Of a stretch of DNA of 64,000 nt, positions 21,174 to 31,181 are shown in pieces. Where the stretch lies: positions 119,547,343 to 119,611,342 of the forward strand of contig NC_092811.1 in assembly GCF_040954645.1 (NCBI RefSeq), given 5' to 3'. The notes beneath the pieces were generated by a model. It was not told where the DNA came from. It saw only the letters and a program-made list of their open reading frames with translations, and did not search any database. This DNA comes from Diabrotica undecimpunctata (taxonomy: Eukaryota; Arthropoda; Insecta; Coleoptera; Chrysomelidae). Each line of letters opens with the position of its first letter. Position 1 is the first letter of the stretch. The position numbers were made by a program, and so were the translations under genes.

Positions 21174-22815
21174 AAAAAACATGACTTATTTTTTATCTTA
21201 AGAATTTTACAATGTTATTGATTAATTTAACAGATAATTTAGCTTTAGTTAAGTTAAACAAGTCTAGTTCCGTTTTTTTTACTTTCTTTGAATTAATATT
21301 ATATTTTGTCAATTACAGCGTTTCTGCCTTTTTTTTTTTTTAATTTCTCTTGTTACCTACTGTACAGGACAATTTCAGTTTTATAATATCATACTCTGTA
21401 TATATGAGTTGTCAAATACTCAATACAACAGTGTTTTAGCATGTTTATTTATGAATTATGAAGTTTTGAATCTAAAAATCGCGTTTTCCAAGAATTTAAA
21501 AAATTGACTTACAGCATTTTTCCCCTGTAGTCTTCAATTTCTTTCTTTTTTTTGTGTCTATTGTGTTAGCACTGCTCTAAACTGCTTATTTTTTGTATAC
21601 TAGGCTTGTCTGTAAATAAATAAAAGTATCTGATCTAATTTTCCTTCATTAGTTGTTTGCCAGTGTTTCACAGATGAGCAGAAATATATAAGGACTGGAA
21701 TAAAAAGCATATAAAAAATATATCAATTTATTACAAATACATAGTTGAAAATGGGATAATAAAACTGCAAAAAAACATTTAAAAAGTAAAAAAAAATGTA
21801 ACAATATCAGAAACAAGAATTTTTCAACAAAACTTATCCTTGCCTATTATTAAAAAATTTAAGCAATGCATTCAATTTTCTTATGTTTTTCACTGCTAAT
21901 TAATTAACAATGTTGTTAATCCATCAAATGTGACTTATATGGTAATATCAACATTTTGACAAATAATTGGCACTCAAAAAACATTATAACAAAATATTGT
22001 GTTCCTCCCTCAACCTCCAAATGCCTAGACAAATGCAAATTTTAATGTAAGTTGCAAACTCTTATCATTTATTATACATTCTAGAAATAACAATGTAGAA
22101 ATTTTATCTTGATATTTATTTATGCCTTTCCCTCTTATGAGACACCATTTATAACTTTCTTTAATGTACAGAAGTTTCTTTTGGATGTATTATTCTATTC
22201 AAACTATGGTATACATGTTATACCTTGAAATAATGATAAGTTTGTATGTAGAGTTCACATCTTCCGAAATTCTAAAGAGTTAAGAGCGTGACTGATATTA
22301 AGACTAAATAATAATTTTCAAACGCTGATTTTCTAGATGCAATGGAAGTTAATGGAAAAATAATAATTTTTTTATGATATTTTAGTTAGTTTAGTTTTAG
22401 TTGACATTGTAATTGTTATTTCTATTTAGGTATTATTAAAATACTTGTAATTTTCAAAGTTGTCTAATGGGTCTTTATTCAATATTAATACAATTTAAGC
22501 ACCAGACATAATAACAAAAGTTACTTGTCCAAGTTTATAGATAAAGATATATACTTGATAACTTATCTAAAACACCCAAAATTTATATAAAAAATATTGT
22601 ACCAGTTCTACATTATTTCAGGTTAACTTATAGGTTATGAGATTCCCAAAAAGGGTAATTTAAAGAGATTGAATCTAGGATTGATCAGAGTTTGACAAAT
22701 ATCACAAAATTTACTTCATCAATTGTTACATTCTAAAAACAGTTTGAAAAACATGAATAACATAAACTAATACTTCAAACATTGTCTTAAGTCTCTAATT
22801 CTATCAAACATACAT
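21174..22815 (-). other. Nup35 3' flank and unassigned A+T-rich DNA
   Basis: The Nup35 3' UTR should run down from 22815. TTTATT at 22474-22479 (AATAAA on the minus strand) is a possible polyadenylation signal about 340 bases past the stop. Nothing else is recognised. Confidence 0.4.
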
Positions 22816-23694
22816 TTACCACCCAAACACATATTCCATAGCTTTTGTAACAATTCCTGTAGACTTCTGAGGTAAAGCCTGAGGTGAAATAACAGAATTT
22901 TGGGAGCTAGGTGAAATAAATGAATGTCTCAATGATCTAACTCTCATAGGAGATGCATACATGGAACTGTCATTCTCTTTATTTTCTTTATGGTGATATG
23001 GAGTCACTCCGATCATGATGCTGTTATTAATCAGTTTACAATTTAGAGACAGTGCTCTAGATACTTCAGTTATATGATTAAACTTGACATGAACCCAATT
23101 GCCTTGAGGTGGTACCTTTTTCTCTGCTATAGGACCACAATTGGATAATTGAGCTAATATTAAATTTAGAGCACTTGGAGGGAAACCGAAAACAGTTACC
23201 CAGTGTGTGTCTATACGATCTCCTGCATTAAAGGAACTTCTATTTGGTGTTCGTGACATGGACTCATTGTAGCTGGCCATTCTAAAGCTGGGATGGTCTT
23301 CGTGTATCCCTGATATACTATCATTAAAAGTAATGGAGTCATTAACTGGACCTACTGTACTACTTAGGATCGGACTGCCTTTTTTCTTTTGTTCTAAACT
23401 ATCAAACAGTCCCAACTTGGGAGGTCCCCCTTTTTCAGGTGCCGCTGAGTATGGAGACATGGGACCTGAACTTTCGTTAAGCTGATGATTAAACAACTTT
23501 TGCCGGAAGCCATTTGGTTCGTTTGCAGGTGTTTTACCACCAGTGCCAGGGGTTTTATTCCTTCCAGGTGAAATACTAGGATTACCTGATTGGATTTGAT
23601 TATCACCTCCTATTAGAAACCCAGGTAGAAAATTGCGGTTGGCAGCAGGGGATGCAGGACTCGAAGGGGCACTTCCTAACGTCATGGGCTCCAT
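22816..23694 (-). CDS. Nup35: Nucleoporin Nup35 (Nup53), MPPN-type RRM
   Basis: An intact, apparently intronless 292-codon frame. Nup35 is a structural nucleoporin linking the inner-ring Nup93/Nup205/Nup155 modules to the nuclear membrane and Ndc1. The N-terminal half is low-complexity and rich in Ser, Pro, Gly and Asn with SP/TP sites (SPASPAANRNFLPGFLIGG, PPKLGLFDSL). The MPPN RRM fold spans about residues 160-235: DTHWVTVFGFPPSAL, GNWVHVKFNHITEVSRAL and NNSIMIGVTPYH. The last 14 residues, TGIVTKAMEYVFGW, are the conserved amphipathic membrane-binding helix. The length is slightly under the vertebrate protein. The start at 23692-23694 is the first Met and gives the family's MEPM-like beginning. 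No damage is seen; the single-exon form could mean an old retroposed copy, but the preserved frame argues it is used. Confidence 0.95.
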   Translation of the reverse strand: MEPMTLGSAPSSPASPAANRNFLPGFLIGGDNQIQSGNPSISPGRNKTPGTGGKTPANEPNGFRQKLFNHQLNESSGPMSPYSAAPEKGGPPKLGLFDSLEQKKKGSPILSSTVGPVNDSITFNDSISGIHEDHPSFRMASYNESMSRTPNRSSFNAGDRIDTHWVTVFGFPPSALNLILAQLSNCGPIAEKKVPPQGNWVHVKFNHITEVSRALSLNCKLINNSIMIGVTPYHHKENKENDSSMYASPMRVRSLRHSFISPSSQNSVISPQALPQKSTGIVTKAMEYVFGW

Positions 23695-24850
23695 TTAATA
23701 ACCAGTGTAAGTAATTTATAGGCAGTTAAATACTGATTATCACCTTTAATGATTAAAGTTTAATCACGTTTTCAAATATTTTCTAAAACAATAACGGCTA
23801 TGATTATGTCAAAGAGACATTGAAGTTTGAAGTGTCAAGTGTCAAACGACAAAGTCATCTATCCAAGTAGAGGGAGTAACAAGGTTATCTTAAACTTGGA
23901 CAAGAAAAAATTTATCAACTATATAACAATAAAACAATATCGAATATATTTATATTAATGAATTGTTTGTATTATATCCATATCGGGTGACTTATAGTAA
24001 GAATGTATTCCAGTTTATTAAACGTTGAAAACTGCGCCAGAAGTTATGCTACTAACACTTCCATATTTGTTCTGAAACTTTTCACTGGTATTTCGCTTTT
24101 AATATTTAACATAATAATAGCCTGCACAACACTTATATGTACTGTAAAACAAATATTGTATAACTGTTATTTAAATATAATTTTTAAAATAAAACCAATT
24201 TTCTTAATTTGCTATCTTGGAAACACAACAAGGTAATTAAAATTAATGAAATAAAACTAGGAATATATTACTTATATCCCCTTTTTGTAAAAACAAGAGC
24301 ATTCAACATACAAAAGAATAACTTAACAAAAGAAAAATAATATTAAACTTTATAATGTTATACAATTTTTAATTATAAATCGGTTTTTTACTACATACCC
24401 TAGTTTAAAATATTTATAATGTTATAGTTTTTATTAATATACACTAGTACAAAATTAATATTTTACCTACTTATGATTCAGTAATTAATCAATGATATAA
24501 TAGTTAAATGTCATTTTAATACTTTTTTAACTTTCATGAGAAACAGCTAAAAAATTCCATTTTCAAAATTTTGTTGATCACCCTGTAAGTTAAATATTGT
24601 CTCAGTTCCGTCAAACACAGGCAACTTATATTGCAAGTGCGGCGGATCCTTAATTTATATTATTCAAATAGATTTTTAAATGAAATGATTATTATTGATA
24701 AATATGGAAAATCTAAGCTTTAACTTTTAAGTACAGTATTCCATGCACATCCAAATTTTTAAATAAATCGATTTGCGCAGTAGTGTCACAGTAGGAATAG
24801 GAAATTTCAGTCCGTCCAAATGCAGTACAAAATTGTCAGTTCCTCACAAA
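23695..24850. promoter_or_regulatory. Intergenic region between Nup35 and the divergent putative exon
   Basis: This 1.16-kb A+T-rich gap separates Nup35 (-) and the candidate first exon at 24851 (+), so it should contain both promoters. I see no clear TATA box or other element. The 77-codon frame at 24003-24236 is hydrophobic, A+T-driven and probably spurious. Confidence 0.4.
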
Positions 24851-24955
24851 ATGGCGCTACCGAGGGTGCTATGTCGCGCTCGTCTTCTCTTAAATAACGA
24901 TATTTTCGTGGTTTCCAAATATTGTTCTTTAGTAAAAACTGTTTCAATAAATAAA
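24851..24955 (+). CDS. Putative first coding exon, mitochondrial-presequence-like
   Basis: ATG at 24851 has a strong context (CACAAAATGGCG) and opens a 35-codon stretch, MALPRVLCRARLLLNND then IFVVSKYCSLVKT and VSINK, ending on a codon boundary at a consensus donor (AAA|GTAAGT). The peptide has no acidic residue in its first 16 positions, three Arg and runs of Leu/Val, the pattern of an amphipathic mitochondrial targeting helix. The local composition is richer in G+C than its surroundings, with CpGs around the ATG. In-frame codons continue upstream to 24773, but the ATG is the better start. I cannot find the next exon downstream in the window, so the protein is unidentified. It could also be a chance frame. 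Confidence 0.5.
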
Positions 24956-26559
24956 GTAAGTACACCTTTATCAAATTGCGTTAATTATATAAAATTTACC
25001 GCTGTCTATGCGAATGTATAGCCGAATATCGTGACCACATTATCGGGTCCTATGGGATAGACACCTGTTTTTTTAAACCAGTGACAGTGTAGGTGAAGTA
25101 ACTTACGGCTACGGTTTTGTGAATAATAAATATTCATGGCTGGAGGACTGCGATATTTTTGAATTACGTCTTTCATTGTGAGGTTATGTTGTGATGTTGC
25201 GGTGTTAAAAATTTAAATTTCAAATGACCTAGACCCGAACACGAATGATACCTTTTACTTTTCATTTCCTTACGAAATAATGATTATGCTAACGATATTG
25301 TGATTAATTTATTGAGTGTGTTTTCATTTTACTTTCGGCTAGCAATTTTATTTTTTTCTGGCTAAGTTGTGAGTTGGATATAAACAGCCCGAGCTTTTTA
25401 ACGATTTATTACGTTGCGTGGGAATATATGATTCTAAATTTAATATATGAATGTAATCCAGGTATCATTTTTGAACTGTATTATCGTATTATGCCAGATT
25501 ATTTTGAAGAGTTTCTTATGTACAAACTTTTTACTTTTTATTACTAAAAAGTTAATTTGTTTAATAATTCCTAAACCGTCTATCATCCTGTAAGAATTTT
25601 GAAATTTATTACAATTCATGTATTCAGCTAACAATGCTCATCTGCACCGTTTTATTTATATTTTTTCATTTCGGAAATTTATTAAAGATGTAATTGTTTC
25701 TCCTAATCTGCATTTCATATTAGTACCTTGCCACTATTTTTATTATAAAGTTTTAAATATAATAAAACTATTTTTGACTTTGTTTTATTGTCACCTTTCA
25801 AAGGACATAATATTCATTATCATCTGTCATGATCGCGATTATCCTATTTAAGCAGGAACATAACGTGAAAAAGCAATCAAATTTGATAAGCAGTAATAGC
25901 CCAAGAAGAATAAATATATAAATCACTACATATAACATTGGGTTTATTAAATTACAATTTTATATGTCGAAGGAAGATATATCTTCTAGTCTACTTCATA
26001 ACATTCAATTTTATTCTTTGGTTTTTGTACTGAGAATTTCTCAGATATATTTTTACTATCTTTATAAAAAAGAATTATCTTTCCGCGTAACTTCTGTTAG
26101 CAAGAAACTGTGGAGATAAAATAAACTTGTGAAATTAAAATATTCTGTTTTTAAAACTTGTTTAAAATGTCTAAAACATGTTTCAATGTATTTAAGAAAG
26201 AAGACAAAAGTTTGCCAGGAAAAGGTTTTACGTATGAAAAATATTGTATTGACACTAAAAGATTAAATAATCGTGATTTTGAAATCGCGCTAAACTCTAA
26301 ACCATTGGGTAATATATAAATTATTATTGATATGGTCCAAAATTTGATAATTTCTTCTTGAGTATTTTGAGGCATTTTTCTTATCTTTATCAATGATTGA
26401 ATCTGTTCATACAGTTAAAAAATTCGTTTCTAATTTTCTGATTATATAATTTATCTACAACGAATACATAATACCTACTTATAGTTTTTCCAGAATATGA
26501 ATTCTTTTCTATAGTTGTAAGACGACCAGAATACCATTTTCAGTCTGTCTAAGTATAGT
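24956..26559. other. A+T-rich DNA, possibly intronic
   Basis: If the exon at 24851 is real this is part of its first intron. The short frames are A+T-driven and unrecognised. Confidence 0.35.
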
Positions 26560-26850
26560 ATTGATGTTTGATATTCCATATCAGTTCCTTATATTTCTTC
26601 TTAGCCAGAAATATTGTTTTTATACTTGGTCCTAGTTTTTCCTTCGTTTTTTCCTTGTAATATTAGTTTTATTATGGAGTATCCGGGTCTTCTCAACGCA
26701 TGTCCTAGATAAAATATTTTCATGTTTTACCACATTCAACAATTATCTTTCTACGATTTTTTTACATGCTACATTTACGCTTTCGATTAACTTGTCCATG
26801 ACCATGTTAAAGAGCTTAGAACTGAAACGAGATATCGTATATAATTGAGG
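26560..26850 (-). pseudogene. Old LINE 3' fragment
   Basis: The plus-strand text CGGGTCTTCTCAACGCATGTCCTAG and the following CCATGACCATGTTAAAGAG match, in order and orientation, stretches of the RTE-like copies (compare GGACATGTCCAAAATAGC near 3927 and CATAGATGTTAAATAGAATTGG near 4580). The frame is lost. This is a weak call. Confidence 0.35.
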
Positions 26851-27208
26851 GAAAGGTTGATTGTTGAAGGAGTCTGAGCTCTCTTTTGTGTTAGAGTTTA
26901 TCTATATGTAGTCCTTTTGTCCTATGACGGCCGATATGCAATTAAGATATGATCAGTGGGCCTCAAACAGTGGGGCGTTAATATTTAATTCCGATCGCTT
27001 GAAAAGTAAAAATATTTAATTTCCTGTATTATATGTTCAGTAATAATATTGGATTTTACTGTATCAAAGGCAAATAAAATGAATATATGTATATATAGGG
27101 TGTGTTAAAAGAAGTGGAACGGAATATTTCGAATACTCGAAATTATTTTTCGACATCAAATGTTCATCAAGGTCTCTTTAAGTCTCTATTTTGCGTAGAG
27201 TGAAAATT
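26851..27208. other. Intergenic stretch, nothing firm
   Basis: GGGTGTGTTAAAAGAAGTGG at about 27100 looks like the terminus of a small Tc1-like or MITE insertion, but I found no partner end. Confidence 0.3.
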
Positions 27209-29050
27209 ATACGAATGGTTTTGCATGCAGTAAAATTGGAAAATACTTGCCAAGTTGCTGGTATGTCCAAATTTGAATAAAATACATCCAAGACTTTACT
27301 TTCTGCAAACACTGTATTAAATATAAATTTGAAACAAATTGGCACTAAATCACTTCCGAGTTTTCAGCAAAACAAAAGGTTTAAATACGTGCAGTACGGT
27401 AATTAATACCAAAGCTATTGAGAGCATGCAGTTCAGTAATTAGACCGAAGGTATTGTATCGTTTAATTAAACACACCGCAAAGTCCGAATTGAATTCCCG
27501 AAACAATTTTTTGTTATTTCTTTTTAGCAAACGATTTATCCTATTCACTGTCTGATATTTCACTATCAGAGTCGTCACTATCTGAATTGTCTATCCGAAT
27601 ATTTAGAGGCCGGACCTCATCTATAACTCGCTCGGTTTGAAAAGGCTGAACGATTATGTCTTCCGTATGTCTAATACAATTTTGACATTGTTCTGTCTTT
27701 ATTTGTTCTAGCGATTCTTTCCATAAACTAAGAACGCTAGCGTCATCTGTTGTTTTGGATGCATGTTTATCATAAAAATTTTTGGCTATACCCCAAACTA
27801 ACTCAATTGAATTCTAGTGGCAATGGTAGGGCGGAAGTGGAAGAACTTCATGGCCATATTTAAGAGCCATTTGGTCAGTAACAACTTTTTTTTGAATTTT
27901 GTGCTCTACACACCTTTGAAGTAAATCGACTTTTAAAAATATGTCACTGTGATAAATTTTCTTTTCTGTCAACCACAACTTTATTTCTTCTTTTGTCCAG
28001 CTGCTTGAAGGAAATCTCTCTTCTACTCTTGAGTAGTAGGATGCTTTATCAAACATTATTATGGATGGTCGCTCCAATTTTTTTAACAAATGTTCTTCAA
28101 ACCATTCTTCAAAAATATTTGCATCCATATTTCCATGGTAATCACCTGTATTCTTTGTGGACGAAAAAATTAAACTAGCGTCAGGAATAAAACCCTCATC
28201 ATTTCCAGCATGAAGTATAATGTAGCGTTTACCATTACCGGAACTAGTAGAAGAATAACATTTCGTGGTGCCATCTTGCCAGGATGATTTTGACATATAG
28301 CGAAAATTCAAGTTTCATCTAAAAATACAACTTGCCTCGGACTATCAGACGTTTTATTGTTTATGTATTTTCTTAAAAAATGCCACCGTTTTGAAACAAC
28401 ATTAGAGAGTTCACACAATACTTGTCTATTATTTGTCTTTTTATATCGAAAACCTAAATGTTTCAGCACTCTCCACAAACTTGTTAAACTAATATCACAC
28501 AGTTCCTTGTCTTTTATTTTTTGCAACACAGCACTAACTGTTACATGTTCTTTGGCTTTATACATATTATATATAATATTTTTAATTGCAAGTTTAATTG
28601 ACTGGAGCAAATTTAAAGTTTTTGGATGTTGACGATTTCTCTTGCTTAATTTATTTATTTCATCCTCACTCATGTTATTAATTCTTCGGAATGTCCTCTC
28701 TGAGATACCGCAAGCATCGCATGTGCGTTTCTGAACTGCCATAACAGATGTCAATGGACCCATATTATTTTTTTCCAAATTGAAATAACTTTCGACTTTC
28801 AGAACTAAACGCTGTTCTTCTGGAGATAACACTTCGATTGTATTTTATTTTCTTCCAAATTACTCATTTTATTTTAAAGTACCTCTTCACCCACTGCAAT
28901 AAAAAAATAGGTACTTATATATAACTACTACACCCTAAAAAGAACGAGGGTTGTTTAACAGACGAAACAATCGAAAACAAATTATTTAACAGCCAATACT
29001 AAACAAGCATAAACACTGCATTAATTGTGATTGCAAAAACCATTCGCATG
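27209..29050 (-). mobile_element. IS630/Tc1-like DNA transposon, second subfamily
   Basis: The transposase pseudogene at 27541-28860 is flanked by short inverted matches, ATACGAATGGTTTTGCA at 27209-27225 and TGCAAAAACCATTCGCAT at 29032-29050. These probably mark the ends; a gap of one base in the T-run must be allowed. The rest is untranslated flank. Confidence 0.5.
27541..28860 (-). pseudogene. IS630-like transposase, near full length but broken
   Basis: Order from the high end: N-terminal region starting near 28860 (MSNLEENK, then a frameshift), LSPEEQRLVLKVESYF, an HTH with DACGISERTFRRINNM, and ISLTSLWRVLKHLGFRYKK. Then comes VVFLDET, the first catalytic Asp block, where the frame breaks at 28312 just before the expected Trp. 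The next frame holds NFRYMSKSSWQDG, SADYHGNMD-like TGDYHGNMDANIFEEWF, IIMFDKASYYSR (second Asp) and EVLPLPPYHCH. An in-frame TAG at 27814 lies in the last block, after which NSIELVWGIAKNF (the Glu) continues to an acidic tail, DSDSDDSDSEISDSE, and the stop at 27541. Thus all three catalytic positions can be seen, but at least one frameshift and one nonsense change disable it. Confidence 0.9.
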
Positions 29051-30189
29051 TTTTAAATAAGATTTTTGCTGATTATGTATTTTGCTAAATTATTAAATAA
29101 CACCAATACAACCACGACGATAATTTTTAACGATAAACAGAAGTGTAATATGATGACAAGTTTGAATTTGATCTACTTTGTCGTTAATAGAAAGAAATTT
29201 TTACATAGCATGAATCATTTTCAATGATTGTGTGGTTTTAAGAAATACATTACTAAACAATTTTTTAAAGTGTGTATAAAGGAGATTAAAATTATTATGA
29301 CACATAGTACTCCTTATTTTTCAAATAATATGTTATTTTAAAGGCATAACTTTGATTATTGTTTGACACATTACAGTAATTACAGTACAAGTTCTTTTAT
29401 ATTTTTACAAATAACTAATTACTTAGGGTAAAACAAAATAGATTCTACCGAATTTTGATTCTCTAGTCTAGTCGTTATTGTTAAATAAATAAGACTAACT
29501 AAAAATATAAAATAATTAGCTGAGAAATAGGCACATTTTTAGAGTGTTTAAATTTAAATATTCTACTTACTGATAAAGTAGTCACCAATAATTATTATTG
29601 GCATATTATTTACATACACTAAAAATAATGATATTCATATTCTCTATACGTTGGTAAATAATATAACAGGATAGTCTACCACAATATTTTTGTTCGAGTT
29701 CCTGTATAACGAGACTTGCACGTTTTTAATATATCGCTTTTTAAATTGTGCAATTAATATGCATTGGAACCAGCTGGTAGTTTATCAAATATAATGTTGT
29801 TTACATATTATTAAAGAGCCACTAACATTTTCTTTCTTAATACAATAAAATACGCTTGCATTTTGACCAATAATCCGATTTCTTTCTGTTTTCGAGCGTA
29901 TTAAAAATATGGAAAAATAAAAAATATAGTAAGAGATAGGCAGAACATAGCAGCAAACGAAAAAATCATAACCTTCGCACGAAGTGAACGCATTGAAGCA
30001 TACAATAAAGCAGTTCTCAAACTTTTAAAGCGGAAATATTTTAAAAGACTATATATAGTACATCAATCGTTGTATTTGAGAGAACAGTTAATTCTACACA
30101 AAAATGCTAATAAACGTTTTTGTTCAAAATTATCTTAGCTACATTTTTTTCTATGGAGCACAGATTCTTGGTAAATCGATTTTTTCCGT
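29051..30189. other. A+T-rich intergenic stretch
   Basis: No coding frame over 60 codons, RNA gene or repeat structure that I can name. Confidence 0.45.
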
Positions 30190-30770
30190 TTGCCCCCCTC
30201 CATGCAGGGGGTTTTATCGGTTGATGATCTAATAAAACAGGAACCACCCATATCTTTCTGCTTGTTTTCACCGCGTATCTTATCCAGATCGCGGCGTTGA
30301 CTGCCTATCCACCTTTTCTGAATCCGTATTATTGGCTGGATAGAGCTCTCTTATCTGCCAACACGCCTTTCAGCCTCTTCTTGACAAGATTCTCATAGAA
30401 TTTGCCAAGGCAGTCCAGAGGCATATTGCCCTCGGGGGTTTTCCAGGATTTAGGAGCAAAATCAGATTTGCTTCCTTTAGTTCACTGGGAAACTCTTGCT
30501 TCCGCAGTAGATCGTTATATATTCTTCTGATCAAACCTGGTTTCTCTGTTGTTGCTATGTTCAGTGCCTCCGGTGGCAGTCCATCGGAACCGGGTGCTTT
30601 CCCCGCCTTGATTTCTTGACCACTGGTCTTTATTTCCTTATCTGTAAACTCCTCCGCCAACACAGGGGAGACCTTCAAGAAGGTTTGTTCCTCCCGTGGT
30701 GGAGAAGAGGAGCTCCACCGATTCTCGGAGCTGGTCGTCGTCTAACTTGTATAGAGAGATCATCTTTAGT
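30190..30770 (-). pseudogene. R1-like LINE reverse transcriptase fragment
   Basis: The frame 30370-30678 reads VSPVLAEEFTDKEIKTSGQE, IKAGKAPGSDGLPPEALN (RT motif 0/1) and KEANLILLLNPGKPP. After a frameshift near 30420 the lower part reads LDCLGKFYENLVKKRLKG, YGFRKGGQAVNAA. These are typical of R1-clade RTs. The sequence is cut before the catalytic motif, and its higher G+C contrasts with the flanks. Confidence 0.8.
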
Positions 30771-30849
30771 GACTTCATTGTTATTTTATATGCGTCGACC
30801 CATATGTCGTCTTCTAAAGCATTTATTAGGTACTATCGAGAGGCTACGG

Positions 30850-31120
30850 GAAAATAATTAAGAATAGAATCGAGCAAGAGATTAAAGGAGTCGAAGAGCA
30901 AAATGAAGATCTTGTAGATAGAATTTTTATCTTGAAGCAAGTAGTACAGAAAAGATTGGAATACGATCTCCAGATGCATTTGGTTTTGGTTGACTTAAAT
31001 AAGGCTTATGATATCCTATGGCTTTCTAAAGGTATGCAGAGGTATGGCGGAATAAATTATAGTCGAGGACAAATTAAGCGGCAAAATTTAGCTCGAGGTA
31101 ATTCTTGCAGATGATGAAGT
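30850..31120 (+). pseudogene. LINE RT fragment (motif A region)
   Basis: Translation gives RIEQEIKGVEEQNED, RIFILKQVVQKRLEYDLQ and VLVDLNKAYDILWLSK, which parallels the finger-to-motif-A segment of the RTE-like copies (compare LEQLIEKKMAKGRPVHLAF near 35680). It has no further motifs. Confidence 0.65.
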
Positions 31121-31181
31121 AGACATTGATTATATGGTCTTCACATGGGGCACATGTAATAGGAACAAAATTTTTTAAATA

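Noticed and set aside
24003..24236. Hydrophobic 77-codon frame upstream of the putative exon
   Set aside because: It is A+T-driven, has no motif and lacks supporting context.
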